From contig CALUBS010000007.1 in the NCBI GenBank assembly GCA_943914355.1, positions 1 through 64,000 of the forward strand: a stretch of 64,000 bases of DNA, written 5' to 3'. The notes under the pieces are model-generated. The model was given only the letters and a program-made list of their open reading frames with translations. It made no database searches and had not been told where the DNA came from. Position numbers and translations under genes: made by a program. Source of the DNA: an uncultured Corynebacterium sp. (lineage in GTDB: Bacteria > Actinomycetota > Actinomycetes > Mycobacteriales > Mycobacteriaceae). Of the stretch, positions 17,030 through 25,341 are shown piece after piece; the stretch's first letter is position 1; every line of letters starts with the position of its first letter.

Positions 17030-18733
17030 ATGCCTTACCCGCAGGATGGTCAACGCGACAGTGGGGACTCTTATTCCGAAGAGTCCACCGCTGCCGCGCG
17101 CTTGCGGGCCATGCGCGCACACGAGCGCGCCCGTCAGGCCCACGAGCGGGCACAGAATGCCTACGCGGATGAGCTCACGGTGCGCACGACCTCCGGCTGG
17201 GTGCGTGGGGTCATCGAAGAAGACCTTAGGGTAGATCGCCCCATTAGCGCCGGGCCGGTGCGCACGTGGCGTGGCATTCCCTTCGGCGCCTCCACGGCCG
17301 GCGACAATCGCTTCCGCGCCCCGCGCCCGGCGCCGCGCTGGGACGGGGTGCGCGATTGCAGCCAATTCGGGCCAATTGCCCCACAACCCACGTACTCCTG
17401 GACTGACCGCATCGTCGGCTCCGAGGACTGCCTGTACCTAGACATCGTGCGCCCGCGCACGGAAGAAAAGTTGCCCGTCGTGGTGTATTTGCACGGCGGC
17501 AGCTTCATCATGGGCTCATCCCACATGCTCATGTTGCGCGGATTTGAGCTCGCCACCCGTATGGACGTGATCTACGTTTCCATCAACTTTCGCCTCAACG
17601 CCTTGGGATATCTCGATCTGCGCAGCCTTGGCGGCGAGTGCAGCGCTAACCCCGCCGTGGCGGATCAGATTCTGGCCCTTAATTGGGTGCGAGATAATAT
17701 CGCTGCCTTTGGCGGTGACCCAGACTCCGTTACTCTCATGGGCGAATCCGCGGGTGGTGCCGCGGTGCTGGCGCTGATGACCAGCCCGCCGGCCGAGGGG
17801 CTCTTCCACCGCGCCATTGCCCAATCTCCACCCATCGCGCTGGTGCATTCCCGCGCCCAATCCACCTTGTGGGCCCGCGAACTTGCCCGCCGAGTGGGCC
17901 TGCCGCGTCGGGTGAGCGTGGATGATCTGCGCCAAGAAGACTGTGCGGATGTGGTGCGCTCCGGCCAATCCATGATGTGGCGCGCCGGCGAGCTACTGCA
18001 CTTAAACTCCTGCTACGCGCCCACGGTGGACGGCGAACTTTTGCCCGAGCACCCTATCACCGCCTTTGAGCAGGGCCATCAACACAAAATTCCGTTGCTG
18101 ATTGGCACGAATTCGGATGAAGCCAGCTTTGGCAAGTTCCTCTTTCAGCGCCAAAGCGCCCGGGAGCGCGCAGCCCTCCGGCTTTTGGCCTCCTATGATC
18201 CCCACCACGCCCCTGAGGTCGTGGCCGCCTATCGCGGCGCGGTCCGCAGGGAGGATTTTGCGCACTTGCTTGCCGATGCCCTCTTCTGGGCACCCTCCAC
18301 CCGCATCGCCAGCGCCCACTCCGAAGTGGCCGATACGTGGATGTACCGCTTCGACTTCGCCTCCGCCGTCTTGAAGTGGCTGGGGCTAGGCGCCATGCAC
18401 TCGATGGAATTGGGCAATGTCTTCGGTGATCCCCAATCCTCGCGCGCCTCCCTGTTAACCGGTTGGGGCTCGCGCGCTGAGATGGAGGAATTGACCTCCA
18501 CCATGCAGGATCACTGGGCCGCGTTCATCCACGGCGGCAGCCCCAAGGCGCAGTGGCCGCGCTATGAGGGCGGTGCGCGCGCGACCATGATTTTTGATGA
18601 ACAGGCCTATATCGTGCATGCCCCCAATGACGGTCGCCGCAAAGCGTGGGAGGATTACCACATGGTGGAGTGGGGAAGTGGGCGCCCAGAGCTCGTGCGC
18701 TCCCTTGGTTTCCAACCACACAGGCGGGATTAG
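17030..18733 (+). CDS. Type-B carboxylesterase
   Basis: An alpha/beta-hydrolase of the carboxylesterase/para-nitrobenzyl esterase family, 567 residues, hydrolysing ester bonds of unknown natural substrates. Signatures visible are SEDCLYLDIVRP, the oxyanion-hole YLHGGSFIMGS, and the nucleophile elbow GESAGGAAVLAL (Ser about residue 240). The acid appears in GTNSDEAS and the His in GAMHSMELGNVFG. An N-terminal extension rich in Ala, Arg and His (residues 15-45) precedes the core and looks helical. There is no signal peptide, so it is intracellular. The ATG at 17030 follows AGGTAGGGAG; an upstream in-frame start at 16961 is less likely. Confidence 0.85.
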   Translation: MPYPQDGQRDSGDSYSEESTAAARLRAMRAHERARQAHERAQNAYADELTVRTTSGWVRGVIEEDLRVDRPISAGPVRTWRGIPFGASTAGDNRFRAPRPAPRWDGVRDCSQFGPIAPQPTYSWTDRIVGSEDCLYLDIVRPRTEEKLPVVVYLHGGSFIMGSSHMLMLRGFELATRMDVIYVSINFRLNALGYLDLRSLGGECSANPAVADQILALNWVRDNIAAFGGDPDSVTLMGESAGGAAVLALMTSPPAEGLFHRAIAQSPPIALVHSRAQSTLWARELARRVGLPRRVSVDDLRQEDCADVVRSGQSMMWRAGELLHLNSCYAPTVDGELLPEHPITAFEQGHQHKIPLLIGTNSDEASFGKFLFQRQSARERAALRLLASYDPHHAPEVVAAYRGAVRREDFAHLLADALFWAPSTRIASAHSEVADTWMYRFDFASAVLKWLGLGAMHSMELGNVFGDPQSSRASLLTGWGSRAEMEELTSTMQDHWAAFIHGGSPKAQWPRYEGGARATMIFDEQAYIVHAPNDGRRKAWEDYHMVEWGSGRPELVRSLGFQPHRRD

Positions 18734-18813
18734 CGGTAGAATCCAGAGTGACCGCGGGCGGCGTCTTGCCCACCGCGGAGACCTCTGCTTCCGAAGGATG
18801 GATTTTCACCACC

Positions 18814-19662
18814 ATGAGCTTTTTCGAAGATATCGCTTCCGCATTGGACGCCGAGGGCATCGAGTCCCGCGTCAACGAAGACGTCATGTTCGTTCCAATC
18901 ACCTCTGATTTGGAAATCCAGTTTGTTGAAATCGATCCTCTCTTGCCTGCCGCCAACGTGTACATCGCTGCGGCGGATGTGGATGAAGACGATGAAGAAT
19001 TCGAGGCCGTCTTAGTCTCCGTCGCCTTTTCCGTCGACGACGCCGTAGAAGCCGTCTCCCGCCACATCGCCACCGACCAGGTTGTCACCGTCTTGCGGGA
19101 CCTCTTGGAAGGCACCGATGAGCGCATCGCGGAATTGGAGTTTGACCAGGATGAACTCAACCCGCACCTGGTGGTCGCGGAAGTAGGCAACGATTCTGAG
19201 CTGCGCGTATTGGTAGAAACCATCGACGGCGTGCCCTCTGCCATCGTGCGCTTCTTGGCCTTCGACTTCGATGAAGAAGACATGGAAGAGCTCGAGGATG
19301 AGGCTGTCACGGAGATGTGGCAGGTGGACGAGGAAGACGAGGACCTCGATGAGAACGAGCGCCTTGCCCTCTTTGGCAACACCGATTCTGGTGACATCCC
19401 CATCGTGGAAGTCCCCGCTGAGGCCCTGGAACTGGGCACCTACACCGATTTCGACCGCCTCTTTGACGTGCTCGGGTTGGTCTCGGAACAGGCCCTTGAT
19501 TGGGAGGCGCAGCTCGTCAACTTTGATGAGGATGACTTCGAGGAACCAGACGTCTACGATATTTTCTGTGAAGATGCCGATGATGACGATGACGAGGACC
19601 TCGAGTTCTTCGACACCTTCACCGAAGACGACGACGCTGACGACGAAGAAGGCAACAACTAA
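18814..19662 (+). CDS. Very acidic conserved protein, possibly YbjN-like
   Basis: A 282-residue protein dominated by Asp and Glu. It ends in a tail where nearly every residue is acidic (for example EDADDDDDEDLEFFDTF). The N-terminal half (MSFFEDIASALDAEGIESRV, then FVEIDPLLPAANVYIAAADV) alternates like a small alpha/beta domain. It resembles YbjN or secretion-chaperone-type folds, but that is an impression only. The ATG at 18814 has a weak AAGGA about 14 bases upstream. It follows the esterase by 80 bases on the same strand and is convergent with the next gene. Acidic tails of this kind are used as chaperones or DNA mimics in other systems; nothing here decides the role. Confidence 0.7.
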   Translation: MSFFEDIASALDAEGIESRVNEDVMFVPITSDLEIQFVEIDPLLPAANVYIAAADVDEDDEEFEAVLVSVAFSVDDAVEAVSRHIATDQVVTVLRDLLEGTDERIAELEFDQDELNPHLVVAEVGNDSELRVLVETIDGVPSAIVRFLAFDFDEEDMEELEDEAVTEMWQVDEEDEDLDENERLALFGNTDSGDIPIVEVPAEALELGTYTDFDRLFDVLGLVSEQALDWEAQLVNFDEDDFEEPDVYDIFCEDADDDDDEDLEFFDTFTEDDDADDEEGNN

Positions 19663-19665
19663 GCC

Positions 19666-20178
19666 CTAAGCCGCTTGCTGGAATCCCGCGAAAAGGGATT
19701 CCGGCGAGCGTACGGACTTAAAGGCGCTATCCACCAGCCACACGTAGGTGGCATTGGGTCCACGGGAGATCTCATGGACGGCGCCAGCTAACTCGGCGGG
19801 GACAAGCGTGCGCACCCATCCTTCCGCCGTGGCGGGATCGACGACCTGCCCAAAGTTGTCGGTGATGCGAATGGTGATGAGGTAGGCGGGGATGCGGCTT
19901 TCGCCGAACCCGCGGATCCGCGCCTTTACTCGTGCTCCCACGCGGTGGCGGGTAATGCTCATGCTGTAGTCCGCGCCGCCTGGTGTGGGTGGCAGTTGCT
20001 TTATGGGCGGGCGCCACGTCGGGGTGGGGCGAGCCAAGGACCGTGGGTGGTGCATGATGGCGGAAATTGAGCTGACGGTCTCATAGTGGTGATAGGCCAA
20101 GTCGGCGGCGATTTCCGTAGCCGTGGCGCTGGGTTGACTGGGTACTGTGTGCGAAAAGTTCTTATCTACGTTGTGCAT
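19666..20178 (-). CDS. Hypothetical protein
   Basis: A 170-residue protein starting MHNVDKNFSHTVPSQPSATA. An N-terminal helix (residues 20-45, ATEIAADLAYHHYETVSSIS) is followed by a Pro-rich linker (RPTPTWRPPIKQLPPTPGG) and a C-terminal basic beta-rich domain (GARVKARIRGFGESRIPAYLITIRI). I do not recognise the family. The frame opens earlier, at 20229, but that upstream part overlaps the LexA-like box, so I use the ATG at 20178. It is convergent with the acidic protein (3 bases between stops) and divergent from the MFS exporter. Confidence 0.55.
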   Translation of the reverse strand: MHNVDKNFSHTVPSQPSATATEIAADLAYHHYETVSSISAIMHHPRSLARPTPTWRPPIKQLPPTPGGADYSMSITRHRVGARVKARIRGFGESRIPAYLITIRITDNFGQVVDPATAEGWVRTLVPAELAGAVHEISRGPNATYVWLVDSAFKSVRSPESLFAGFQQAA

Positions 20179-20221
20179 GGCCCTTACTCTAAACCGCAAG
20201 GCCGACACGAGTTCGAACAAT

Positions 20222-20237
20222 ACAAACACATGTTCGA
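20222..20237. promoter_or_regulatory. Candidate LexA (SOS) box
   Basis: ACAAACACATGTTCGA matches the actinobacterial SOS box TCGAA(A/C)ANNTGTTCGA at all but two of the defined positions. A further palindrome GTTCGAAC lies ten bases upstream. It sits between the hypothetical gene and the MFS exporter, 54 bases before the exporter start. Confidence 0.45.
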
Positions 20238-20290
20238 AAAGGTAGCTTAAATAGCTTTCAGACCTTCAAAGGCATAAGGTTGCACGTGCT

Positions 20291-21529
20291 ATGAAGAGTG
20301 CTAATGCCGAACCGGCGCCCTACGAAAAGCCCAAGGTGCCGCGGGAAATCTGGGTAATGGTGACGGCGGCGTTCATTATCGCCTTAGGTTATGGCCTTAT
20401 CGCCCCGCTTTTGCCGCAGTTCGTGGTCAGTTTCGATGTATCGATGGCCGCCGCAGGTCTCGTGGTCTCCATCTTCGCCGCCTCCCGGCTGATCTTCGCG
20501 CCCGTGTCCGGTTCGTTGGTGGACCGCGTCGGCTCGCGCCGCGTCTACTTGGTGGGCCTGATGACCGTGGCCGTGACCACGGGCCTGGTTGCTATTGCCC
20601 AGGAGTATTGGCACATCGTGGTGCTGCGCGCATTGGCGGGGCTGGGCTCGACCATGTTTACCGTCTCCGCGATGGGCCTTATCGTGCGCCTGTCTCCACC
20701 GTCGATTCGCGGTAAGTGCTCCGCCACCTATGCCACGGCATTCCTGCTGGGCAATGTCGCCGGCCCAGTGCTCGGCGCCAGCCTGTCCTTCTTGGGTTTT
20801 CGCTGGCCATTTTTCATTTACGGCATCGGCGTGATGCTTGCTGCGTTCGTTGTCTGGTGGCAGATGCCGCGGGTCAACCACTCCCAAACCACCACCTCGG
20901 ACCTGCCTCCCATGCGCCTGCAGGAGGCCTGGGGTGATACCGCATTCCGTGCCGTGCTGACCTCCAACTTTGCCCACGGTTGGATCAATATGGGCGTGCG
21001 GGTGTCCGTCCTGCCGCTTTTCGCCGCTGCCATTTTCCATAATGGCGCCGCAGCCTCGGGCCTAGCTCTCGCGGCCTTCGCCGCAGGCAATGCGATTATT
21101 CTCCAGTTCTCCGGCCGGTGGTCTGATCTCCACGGCCGCAAACCGCTGATCCTTATTGGCTTGGTGGGCTCCGCCATCTTCATGGTGCTCATGGGGCTGG
21201 CCACCAGCGTGTGGTTCCTCTTGCTCGTATCCGCGCTTGCGGGTGCAGCATCGGGCCTTATCAATCCTTCCCAGACCGCCGCGGTGGCAGACATCGTGGG
21301 CAACGAGCGCTCCGGCGGCAAGGTATTGTCCGCCTTCCAGATGTCAGGAGACTTCGGCCAGATCGTGGGCCCCATGCTCATCGGGCTGCTTGCCGATGTT
21401 TATGGCTTCCCCACAGCCTTCACGGTCTGCGGTGCCATTGCCATCTTCGGCATCATCGCCTGGCTCTTCGGCCGCGAGCCCCGCCAGGAGTCCACGGTGG
21501 AAGTAGAGCGCATGCCGAAAAGTAGTTGA
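20291..21529 (+). CDS. MFS transporter, drug-efflux type
   Basis: A 412-residue major-facilitator protein with about 12 helices. The family A motif appears in the loop between helices 2 and 3 as GSLVDRVGSRRVYLVG. Its second-half counterpart is GRWSDLHGRKPLILIG. Motif C-like glycines (GNVAGPVLGASLSFLGF) in helix 5 are typical of proton antiporters that export drugs. Substrate is unknown. The ATG at 20291 follows the sequence AAGGTTGCACGTGCT, with AAGG as a possible ribosome site. A LexA-like box lies upstream, so it may be induced by DNA damage; this is inference. It is convergent with the Nramp-like gene. Confidence 0.85.
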   Translation: MKSANAEPAPYEKPKVPREIWVMVTAAFIIALGYGLIAPLLPQFVVSFDVSMAAAGLVVSIFAASRLIFAPVSGSLVDRVGSRRVYLVGLMTVAVTTGLVAIAQEYWHIVVLRALAGLGSTMFTVSAMGLIVRLSPPSIRGKCSATYATAFLLGNVAGPVLGASLSFLGFRWPFFIYGIGVMLAAFVVWWQMPRVNHSQTTTSDLPPMRLQEAWGDTAFRAVLTSNFAHGWINMGVRVSVLPLFAAAIFHNGAAASGLALAAFAAGNAIILQFSGRWSDLHGRKPLILIGLVGSAIFMVLMGLATSVWFLLLVSALAGAASGLINPSQTAAVADIVGNERSGGKVLSAFQMSGDFGQIVGPMLIGLLADVYGFPTAFTVCGAIAIFGIIAWLFGREPRQESTVEVERMPKSS

Positions 21530-21620
21530 CGGCAACCGTTCAATGTCGAGGCATCCTGCCCTGGGAGGTGGAGAGTTTACGGAAAATTGGCGCGTACCTC
21601 GAAGATTACGGGCAACAAGG

Positions 21621-22913
21621 CTAGAAGAGCCCGGCAACCTGGGACACGCACAGGTAGACAAAGGCTGCCGAAATGATGCCCATCAAGGTGTTGATGAACC
21701 AACCATTGCGCCATTCCTTCGGGGTGTGCTTGGTATTAAGCAGTACCAAGAGCGTAAGACCCAGGAACGGCATGAAGAATGCGCCCAGAACGCCGTAGCC
21801 AATGATCAATCCGGTGGGTTTGCCCAGCAGTAGGAGAAGCATTGGTGGGAAGGTCAACCAGATGAGGTAAGCGCGGTAGTACTTACCGCCCGTGCTAGTG
21901 CTGGGGTGGCCCTGTGGAAGGTTCTTCAGGTGGCCCACGTAGTCCGCAAACATGAGAGACACACCGTTCCACACGCCTAAGCAGGAAGAGAATGCGGCAG
22001 AGAAGAATCCGACGATGAACCACTTAGAAATAAAGGTTCCGTAGCGGGCCTCCAGCACGTCCGCCATGTCCACCAAGCCCTGGTCATTATCGGAGACAGC
22101 GACATTAGCGCTGTACAAAAGCTCGGCACCAAGGACAAGCGTAGCCAGGACGAAAATACCGGTGACGGCATAGGCCACCGAGTTATCCATGCGCATGACC
22201 TTCATCCACTTGGGCGTGAACCATTTCTTTTCTCGCAGCCAGTAGCCATAGGCAGCAAGGGTAATCGTGCCGCCGACACCACCGGCGATGGAGAGCACGT
22301 AGACGAAAGAACCATCCGGGATGGTGGGGACAAGGCCGCGCAGAATCTCTGGAAAATTAGGCGCGGTAATTGCGGCGATGCCCACCACAGTGACAAACAT
22401 GATGCCAACCAAGACGGCGGCCAGTTTTTCAAAGAGTTGGTATTGCCCCAGCCACGTGAGGATAAAACACAACACGCCGGTCAGGATGGCCCACATGGTC
22501 AAGTTCGTGCCGGGAAAGAGTGCGCTTAATGCCAAGCCGGTACCGGACATGGCGGCGGCGCCATAGACCAAGCCCCAGATGACAATGTAGGGCGCGAAGT
22601 ACCACGAGGTCCAGCGTCCTAGCTCCCGCCAGCCGTGGAACATGGTGTTTCCGGTGGCCAAGCTGTAGCGGCCGACGCCTTCCACCAGCACGATTTTCAT
22701 AATCGTACCGACGATGACGGCCCATAACAGTGCGTAACCGTAGCGCTGGCCGGCAATCATGGTTGCTACTAGGTCAGCGGCACCGACGCCGGTGGCCGCG
22801 GCGACCAAACCCGGACCAACGAGGGTCCATTTCACCTTTGCTTGTGGCTCAGAATCGTGTGTCTGTTGGCCTGCGGCGGAAGTTGCGCCGGTGTGGTTAC
22901 CTGATTGGCTCAT
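21621..22913 (-). CDS. Nramp-superfamily transporter with non-canonical metal site
   Basis: A 430-residue integral membrane protein with about 11 helices related to Nramp Mn/Fe transporters. The helix-1 region reads VGPGLVAAATGVGAADLVAT. The canonical metal-binding DPGN is replaced by GVGAAD, and the helix-6 AxxMPH motif by AAYGYWLREK. Members with these changes form a separate branch near the Nramp-related Mg or Al transporters, so manganese should not be assumed. A hydrophilic N-terminal extension of about 28 residues precedes helix 1. The start is ATG at 22913, preceded by AAGGAAG. An inverted repeat lies just upstream. The next region upstream is the restriction-modification island. Confidence 0.82.
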   Translation of the reverse strand: MSQSGNHTGATSAAGQQTHDSEPQAKVKWTLVGPGLVAAATGVGAADLVATMIAGQRYGYALLWAVIVGTIMKIVLVEGVGRYSLATGNTMFHGWRELGRWTSWYFAPYIVIWGLVYGAAAMSGTGLALSALFPGTNLTMWAILTGVLCFILTWLGQYQLFEKLAAVLVGIMFVTVVGIAAITAPNFPEILRGLVPTIPDGSFVYVLSIAGGVGGTITLAAYGYWLREKKWFTPKWMKVMRMDNSVAYAVTGIFVLATLVLGAELLYSANVAVSDNDQGLVDMADVLEARYGTFISKWFIVGFFSAAFSSCLGVWNGVSLMFADYVGHLKNLPQGHPSTSTGGKYYRAYLIWLTFPPMLLLLLGKPTGLIIGYGVLGAFFMPFLGLTLLVLLNTKHTPKEWRNGWFINTLMGIISAAFVYLCVSQVAGLF

Positions 22914-22922
22914 GACACTTCC

Positions 22923-22950
22923 TTAAGTGGTTGTGGTGTGAATCACTTAA
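22923..22950. promoter_or_regulatory. Inverted repeat upstream of Nramp-like gene
   Basis: TTAAGTG (22923-22929) and CACTTAA (22944-22950) are exact inverted repeats with a 14-base spacer, ending ten bases before the start codon. It could be an operator or an RNA hairpin over the ribosome site. Confidence 0.35.
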
Positions 22951-22993
22951 AGGGAATGTATCACTTTCGTGAGTAAATCGCTCCTTGAGTTAA

Positions 22994-23167
22994 CTAATTA
23001 CTAACCTCCTGGACAATGCCTGGTTGAGCGCCGGGAGCGACTGGAGTGAAAAGCTTGAGGTTGAAGACGACTCTATCCTCAGTGTTCTGCTGATTCTCTT
23101 GTGTCTTGAGCTGTGGTGGAGGGTACCGACTGATATTAAAACCAAGATTTACGGTCAAATTATGTAA
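22994..23167 (+). pseudogene. Possible C-terminal gene remnant at island edge
   Basis: An open stretch of 57 codons without a start, ending TAA at 23165-23167. It reads LDNAWLSAGSDWSEKLEVED, then SILSVLLILLCLELWWRV, then a basic end. The Leu-rich LELWWR segment resembles the C-terminal end of some asparagine-synthetase-like proteins, but the match is weak. It may be the tail of a gene displaced when the island entered. Confidence 0.25.
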
Positions 23168-23266
23168 TTCCGTCTATCTCATATTGAAATTTGATTAAAC
23201 AAACTTTATCAAGGCAGAGGTAATTCAAAATTCAGCAGTATCGGCTATGTACTCGATGCTATTCAG

Positions 23267-24187
23267 CTATTTAAATGGGATTTGGGGTGCTGCGACGATT
23301 GGGTCCGATTCACGGGCTTTTCGCCAGTTGACTCCATCGATGGTCACAAACTTTTCATCTTCATCTGGTTGCAGAGGAAAAAGTCGAACAGACAGGGATT
23401 CTCCTTCACCTGGAATAGGGAGTTGAAGCGCATCGGCAATTTCGCGATGAGCGTTGTAATCGCCCAAAATAACGATCCCTTCGGGCTGAAGTGCTGAGCG
23501 TGAACCTCCGTTGTAGCGTATCCGCTTCATATAGTCTTTCTGCTGCGCGACGGTCGCTACGATGCCGCGTGGGATTCTCATTTCCTGGGCTGTTCGAAAT
23601 AATTCGTTCAAGCGTGCGGCGCCCGATTTGAGCGAAAGTATTCTGTCTTTGTCGTCCGGATCTAGTTGCAGAAGGGTATTCGGGGGAAATGGTTCATCAA
23701 AGTGCAGCCAGGTAATGTATTTCCTGCCCGCAGCTGAAACTGTCCGTTTTCCATCACGGTTTCCACCTTTGTTGAGTACAGAGTTATCAAACTTGATAAA
23801 GCCAACTCGGAAGCGGGAAGTTGCGTCGTCTGCGTGGCAAAGCATGCCATGATGCCCGAGTGCTTCACTAGGTATCATCCAGCCAAAACGAGACTTCGAA
23901 TATTTACAATCTACTTCGTAGTCTTTGATTTCGAAGTCCATTACTTCGCCGTCATTGATTATGTCGTCAAACTCGCGTCGAATATTGATTTCTACGATTG
24001 ACCCGAGATGGGCTGATTCAGTTTTGGAAAGCTGTTCAATCGAATAGCGTCCGGTGTGTTGGCCATCGTAGATTTGGTCGAAAGAATCTCGAAAAACTCT
24101 GGCGAGCCGTTTTCCATCGGGATCAACAGACTGAAATGCCTCGATGAAAAGGGGGATTGCATTTTCGGGATGGTGCGGAGTGGTCAC
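23267..24187 (-). CDS. NaeI-type type IIE restriction endonuclease
   Basis: A 306-residue restriction enzyme closely matching NaeI from memory of its sequence. The shared stretch is DSFDQIYDGQHTGR, followed by VEINIRREF, the catalytic DFEI and VDCKY (D-x-K, about residues 84 and 93-95), GIVATVAQQKDYMKR and PEGIVILGDYN. NaeI is a type IIE enzyme that needs two GCCGGC sites. It has an N-terminal endonuclease domain and a C-terminal CAP-like DNA-binding domain, and this protein has the same length and order. In NaeI, Leu43 occupies the place of the ligase active-site Lys; here the equivalent residue is Ile39. The stop is at the AT-rich left flank. The methyltransferase ends 8 bases upstream on the same strand. 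Confidence 0.88.
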   Translation of the reverse strand: MTTPHHPENAIPLFIEAFQSVDPDGKRLARVFRDSFDQIYDGQHTGRYSIEQLSKTESAHLGSIVEINIRREFDDIINDGEVMDFEIKDYEVDCKYSKSRFGWMIPSEALGHHGMLCHADDATSRFRVGFIKFDNSVLNKGGNRDGKRTVSAAGRKYITWLHFDEPFPPNTLLQLDPDDKDRILSLKSGAARLNELFRTAQEMRIPRGIVATVAQQKDYMKRIRYNGGSRSALQPEGIVILGDYNAHREIADALQLPIPGEGESLSVRLFPLQPDEDEKFVTIDGVNWRKARESDPIVAAPQIPFK

Positions 24188-24195
24188 AATACTTC

Positions 24196-25233
24196 CTAAG
24201 CCAAGGTTGGTTGCAATATTTGAGCTGGTTCGGCGGGCTGTTCCGATTTAGTTAGTGGGCGCTTACGCAATGCTTTTTTGATCTGTTCCCCTATAGCTTT
24301 GGCGACAGGGGGTGGGAATGCATTGCCAACTTGTCGCCATTGAGCAGTTTTCCCTCCTGCCCAGTTCCAGTCATCTGGGAATCCCTGGATCACGCCACCC
24401 ATGCGGACTGTGAGGCGCGGTAATTCTTCTTCGTAGTTTAACGTGAAGTCCGAGGAAGGCGCTTCCTCCGCGATGGAAGTGCCCTTAACGCCGAGTGCCT
24501 TCCAAGCCTGCTTTGCCCGTGTGGGGCCTACGTCAGCGCCACCGTGTTTCTTGCTTCCGCCTACGAGAGTCGGTGCAACTGTGTTTGCGTTTGTAGCCCA
24601 TTTCTCTGCACCTTTCCAGCCATTTTCGGCCATTAGATCTTTAAGAGCTTCTCCAACCGTTACTTGGTGAGGAATTTTGTTTGGCCACGCGAAAAACTCG
24701 GAGAACTCTTTCTTTAGAGCTACAAGGATGAAGCGAGGTCGTAGCTGCGGAACTCCGTAATCGGCAGCTTGGAGGAGCTCCCAGAATACCTGGTATCCCA
24801 ACTCTTCAAGCTTGATAATTATATTTCGGCGGTAGTCAGCGAAGCGCTTTTGGCCGAGTCCTTTTACGTTTTCCAAAAGGACAGCAGGTGGGTCTATCTC
24901 ATCGATCAGGCGCAGTGCCTCTGGGAAAAGATCACGGTCATCATCGGCCCCTAACTGTTTGCCGGCAATGGAAAATGGCGGGCAAGGAACTCCTCCGGCA
25001 AAGAGATCTATTTTATGACGCCATGGTTTGCCATCGAAGTCGTGAACATCCATTTCTAGAACGTTCCACTTTCCATGAGGTCCTGAATCTCCACGGTTGA
25101 GGCGTAGAGTCTGTGCAGCCCATTGGTCGACTTCGATGACAGCTTTGTGGGTGAATCCCGCAGTCTCTAGTCCTAGAGCTTGACCACCGGCCCCAGCACA
25201 AATTTCTAGTGAAGTTAGTTTGTTATAGGTCAC
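24196..25233 (-). CDS. DNA (cytosine-5) methyltransferase of the NaeI-like system
   Basis: A 345-residue C5-cytosine methyltransferase that should protect the partner enzyme's sites, probably GCCGGC. Motif I is LEICAGAGGQALGLETAGF and motif IV is GGVPCPPFS, with the catalytic Cys at about residue 84. Motif VI is ENV at 121-123 and motif VIII is QLRPRF. Motif X is GNAFPPPVA. The target-recognition region lies between about residues 200 and 270. The start is a GTG at 25233 with AGAAAGGA upstream, and a palindrome overlaps that ribosome site. Being first in the operon, the methylase is made before the endonuclease, the usual safe order. Confidence 0.93.
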   Translation of the reverse strand: MTYNKLTSLEICAGAGGQALGLETAGFTHKAVIEVDQWAAQTLRLNRGDSGPHGKWNVLEMDVHDFDGKPWRHKIDLFAGGVPCPPFSIAGKQLGADDDRDLFPEALRLIDEIDPPAVLLENVKGLGQKRFADYRRNIIIKLEELGYQVFWELLQAADYGVPQLRPRFILVALKKEFSEFFAWPNKIPHQVTVGEALKDLMAENGWKGAEKWATNANTVAPTLVGGSKKHGGADVGPTRAKQAWKALGVKGTSIAEEAPSSDFTLNYEEELPRLTVRMGGVIQGFPDDWNWAGGKTAQWRQVGNAFPPPVAKAIGEQIKKALRKRPLTKSEQPAEPAQILQPTLA

Positions 25234-25243
25234 TGGGAAATCC

Positions 25244-25253
25244 TTTCTAGAAA
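25244..25253. promoter_or_regulatory. Palindrome over the methyltransferase ribosome site
   Basis: TTTCTAGAAA is a perfect ten-base palindrome. On the minus strand it runs into AGAAAGGA, the ribosome site of the methyltransferase. Many R-M systems are autoregulated at this point; no regulator binding is shown. Confidence 0.3.
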
Positions 25254-25341
25254 TTTCGTGATGTGGACGCGCTGGGCCCAGAGGTTCAACTATTTTACCT
25301 TTAGGAGCATATGCAGAGTGTGGACAAATTGCTAAGCGTGT

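Larger units (their letters stand above)
22914..23266. other. AT-rich flank of the restriction-modification island
   Basis: About 350 bases without a complete gene. It contains the Nramp-gene inverted repeat, then a short open stretch that may be a gene remnant (22994-23167), then AT-rich DNA with no recognisable signal up to the NaeI-like stop codon. Confidence 0.6.

Noticed and set aside
18262..18276. GCTTGCCGATGCCC inside the carboxylesterase, matching the interspersed repeat
   Set aside because: Fourteen bases in a coding region whose codons explain it; no flanking repeat blocks.
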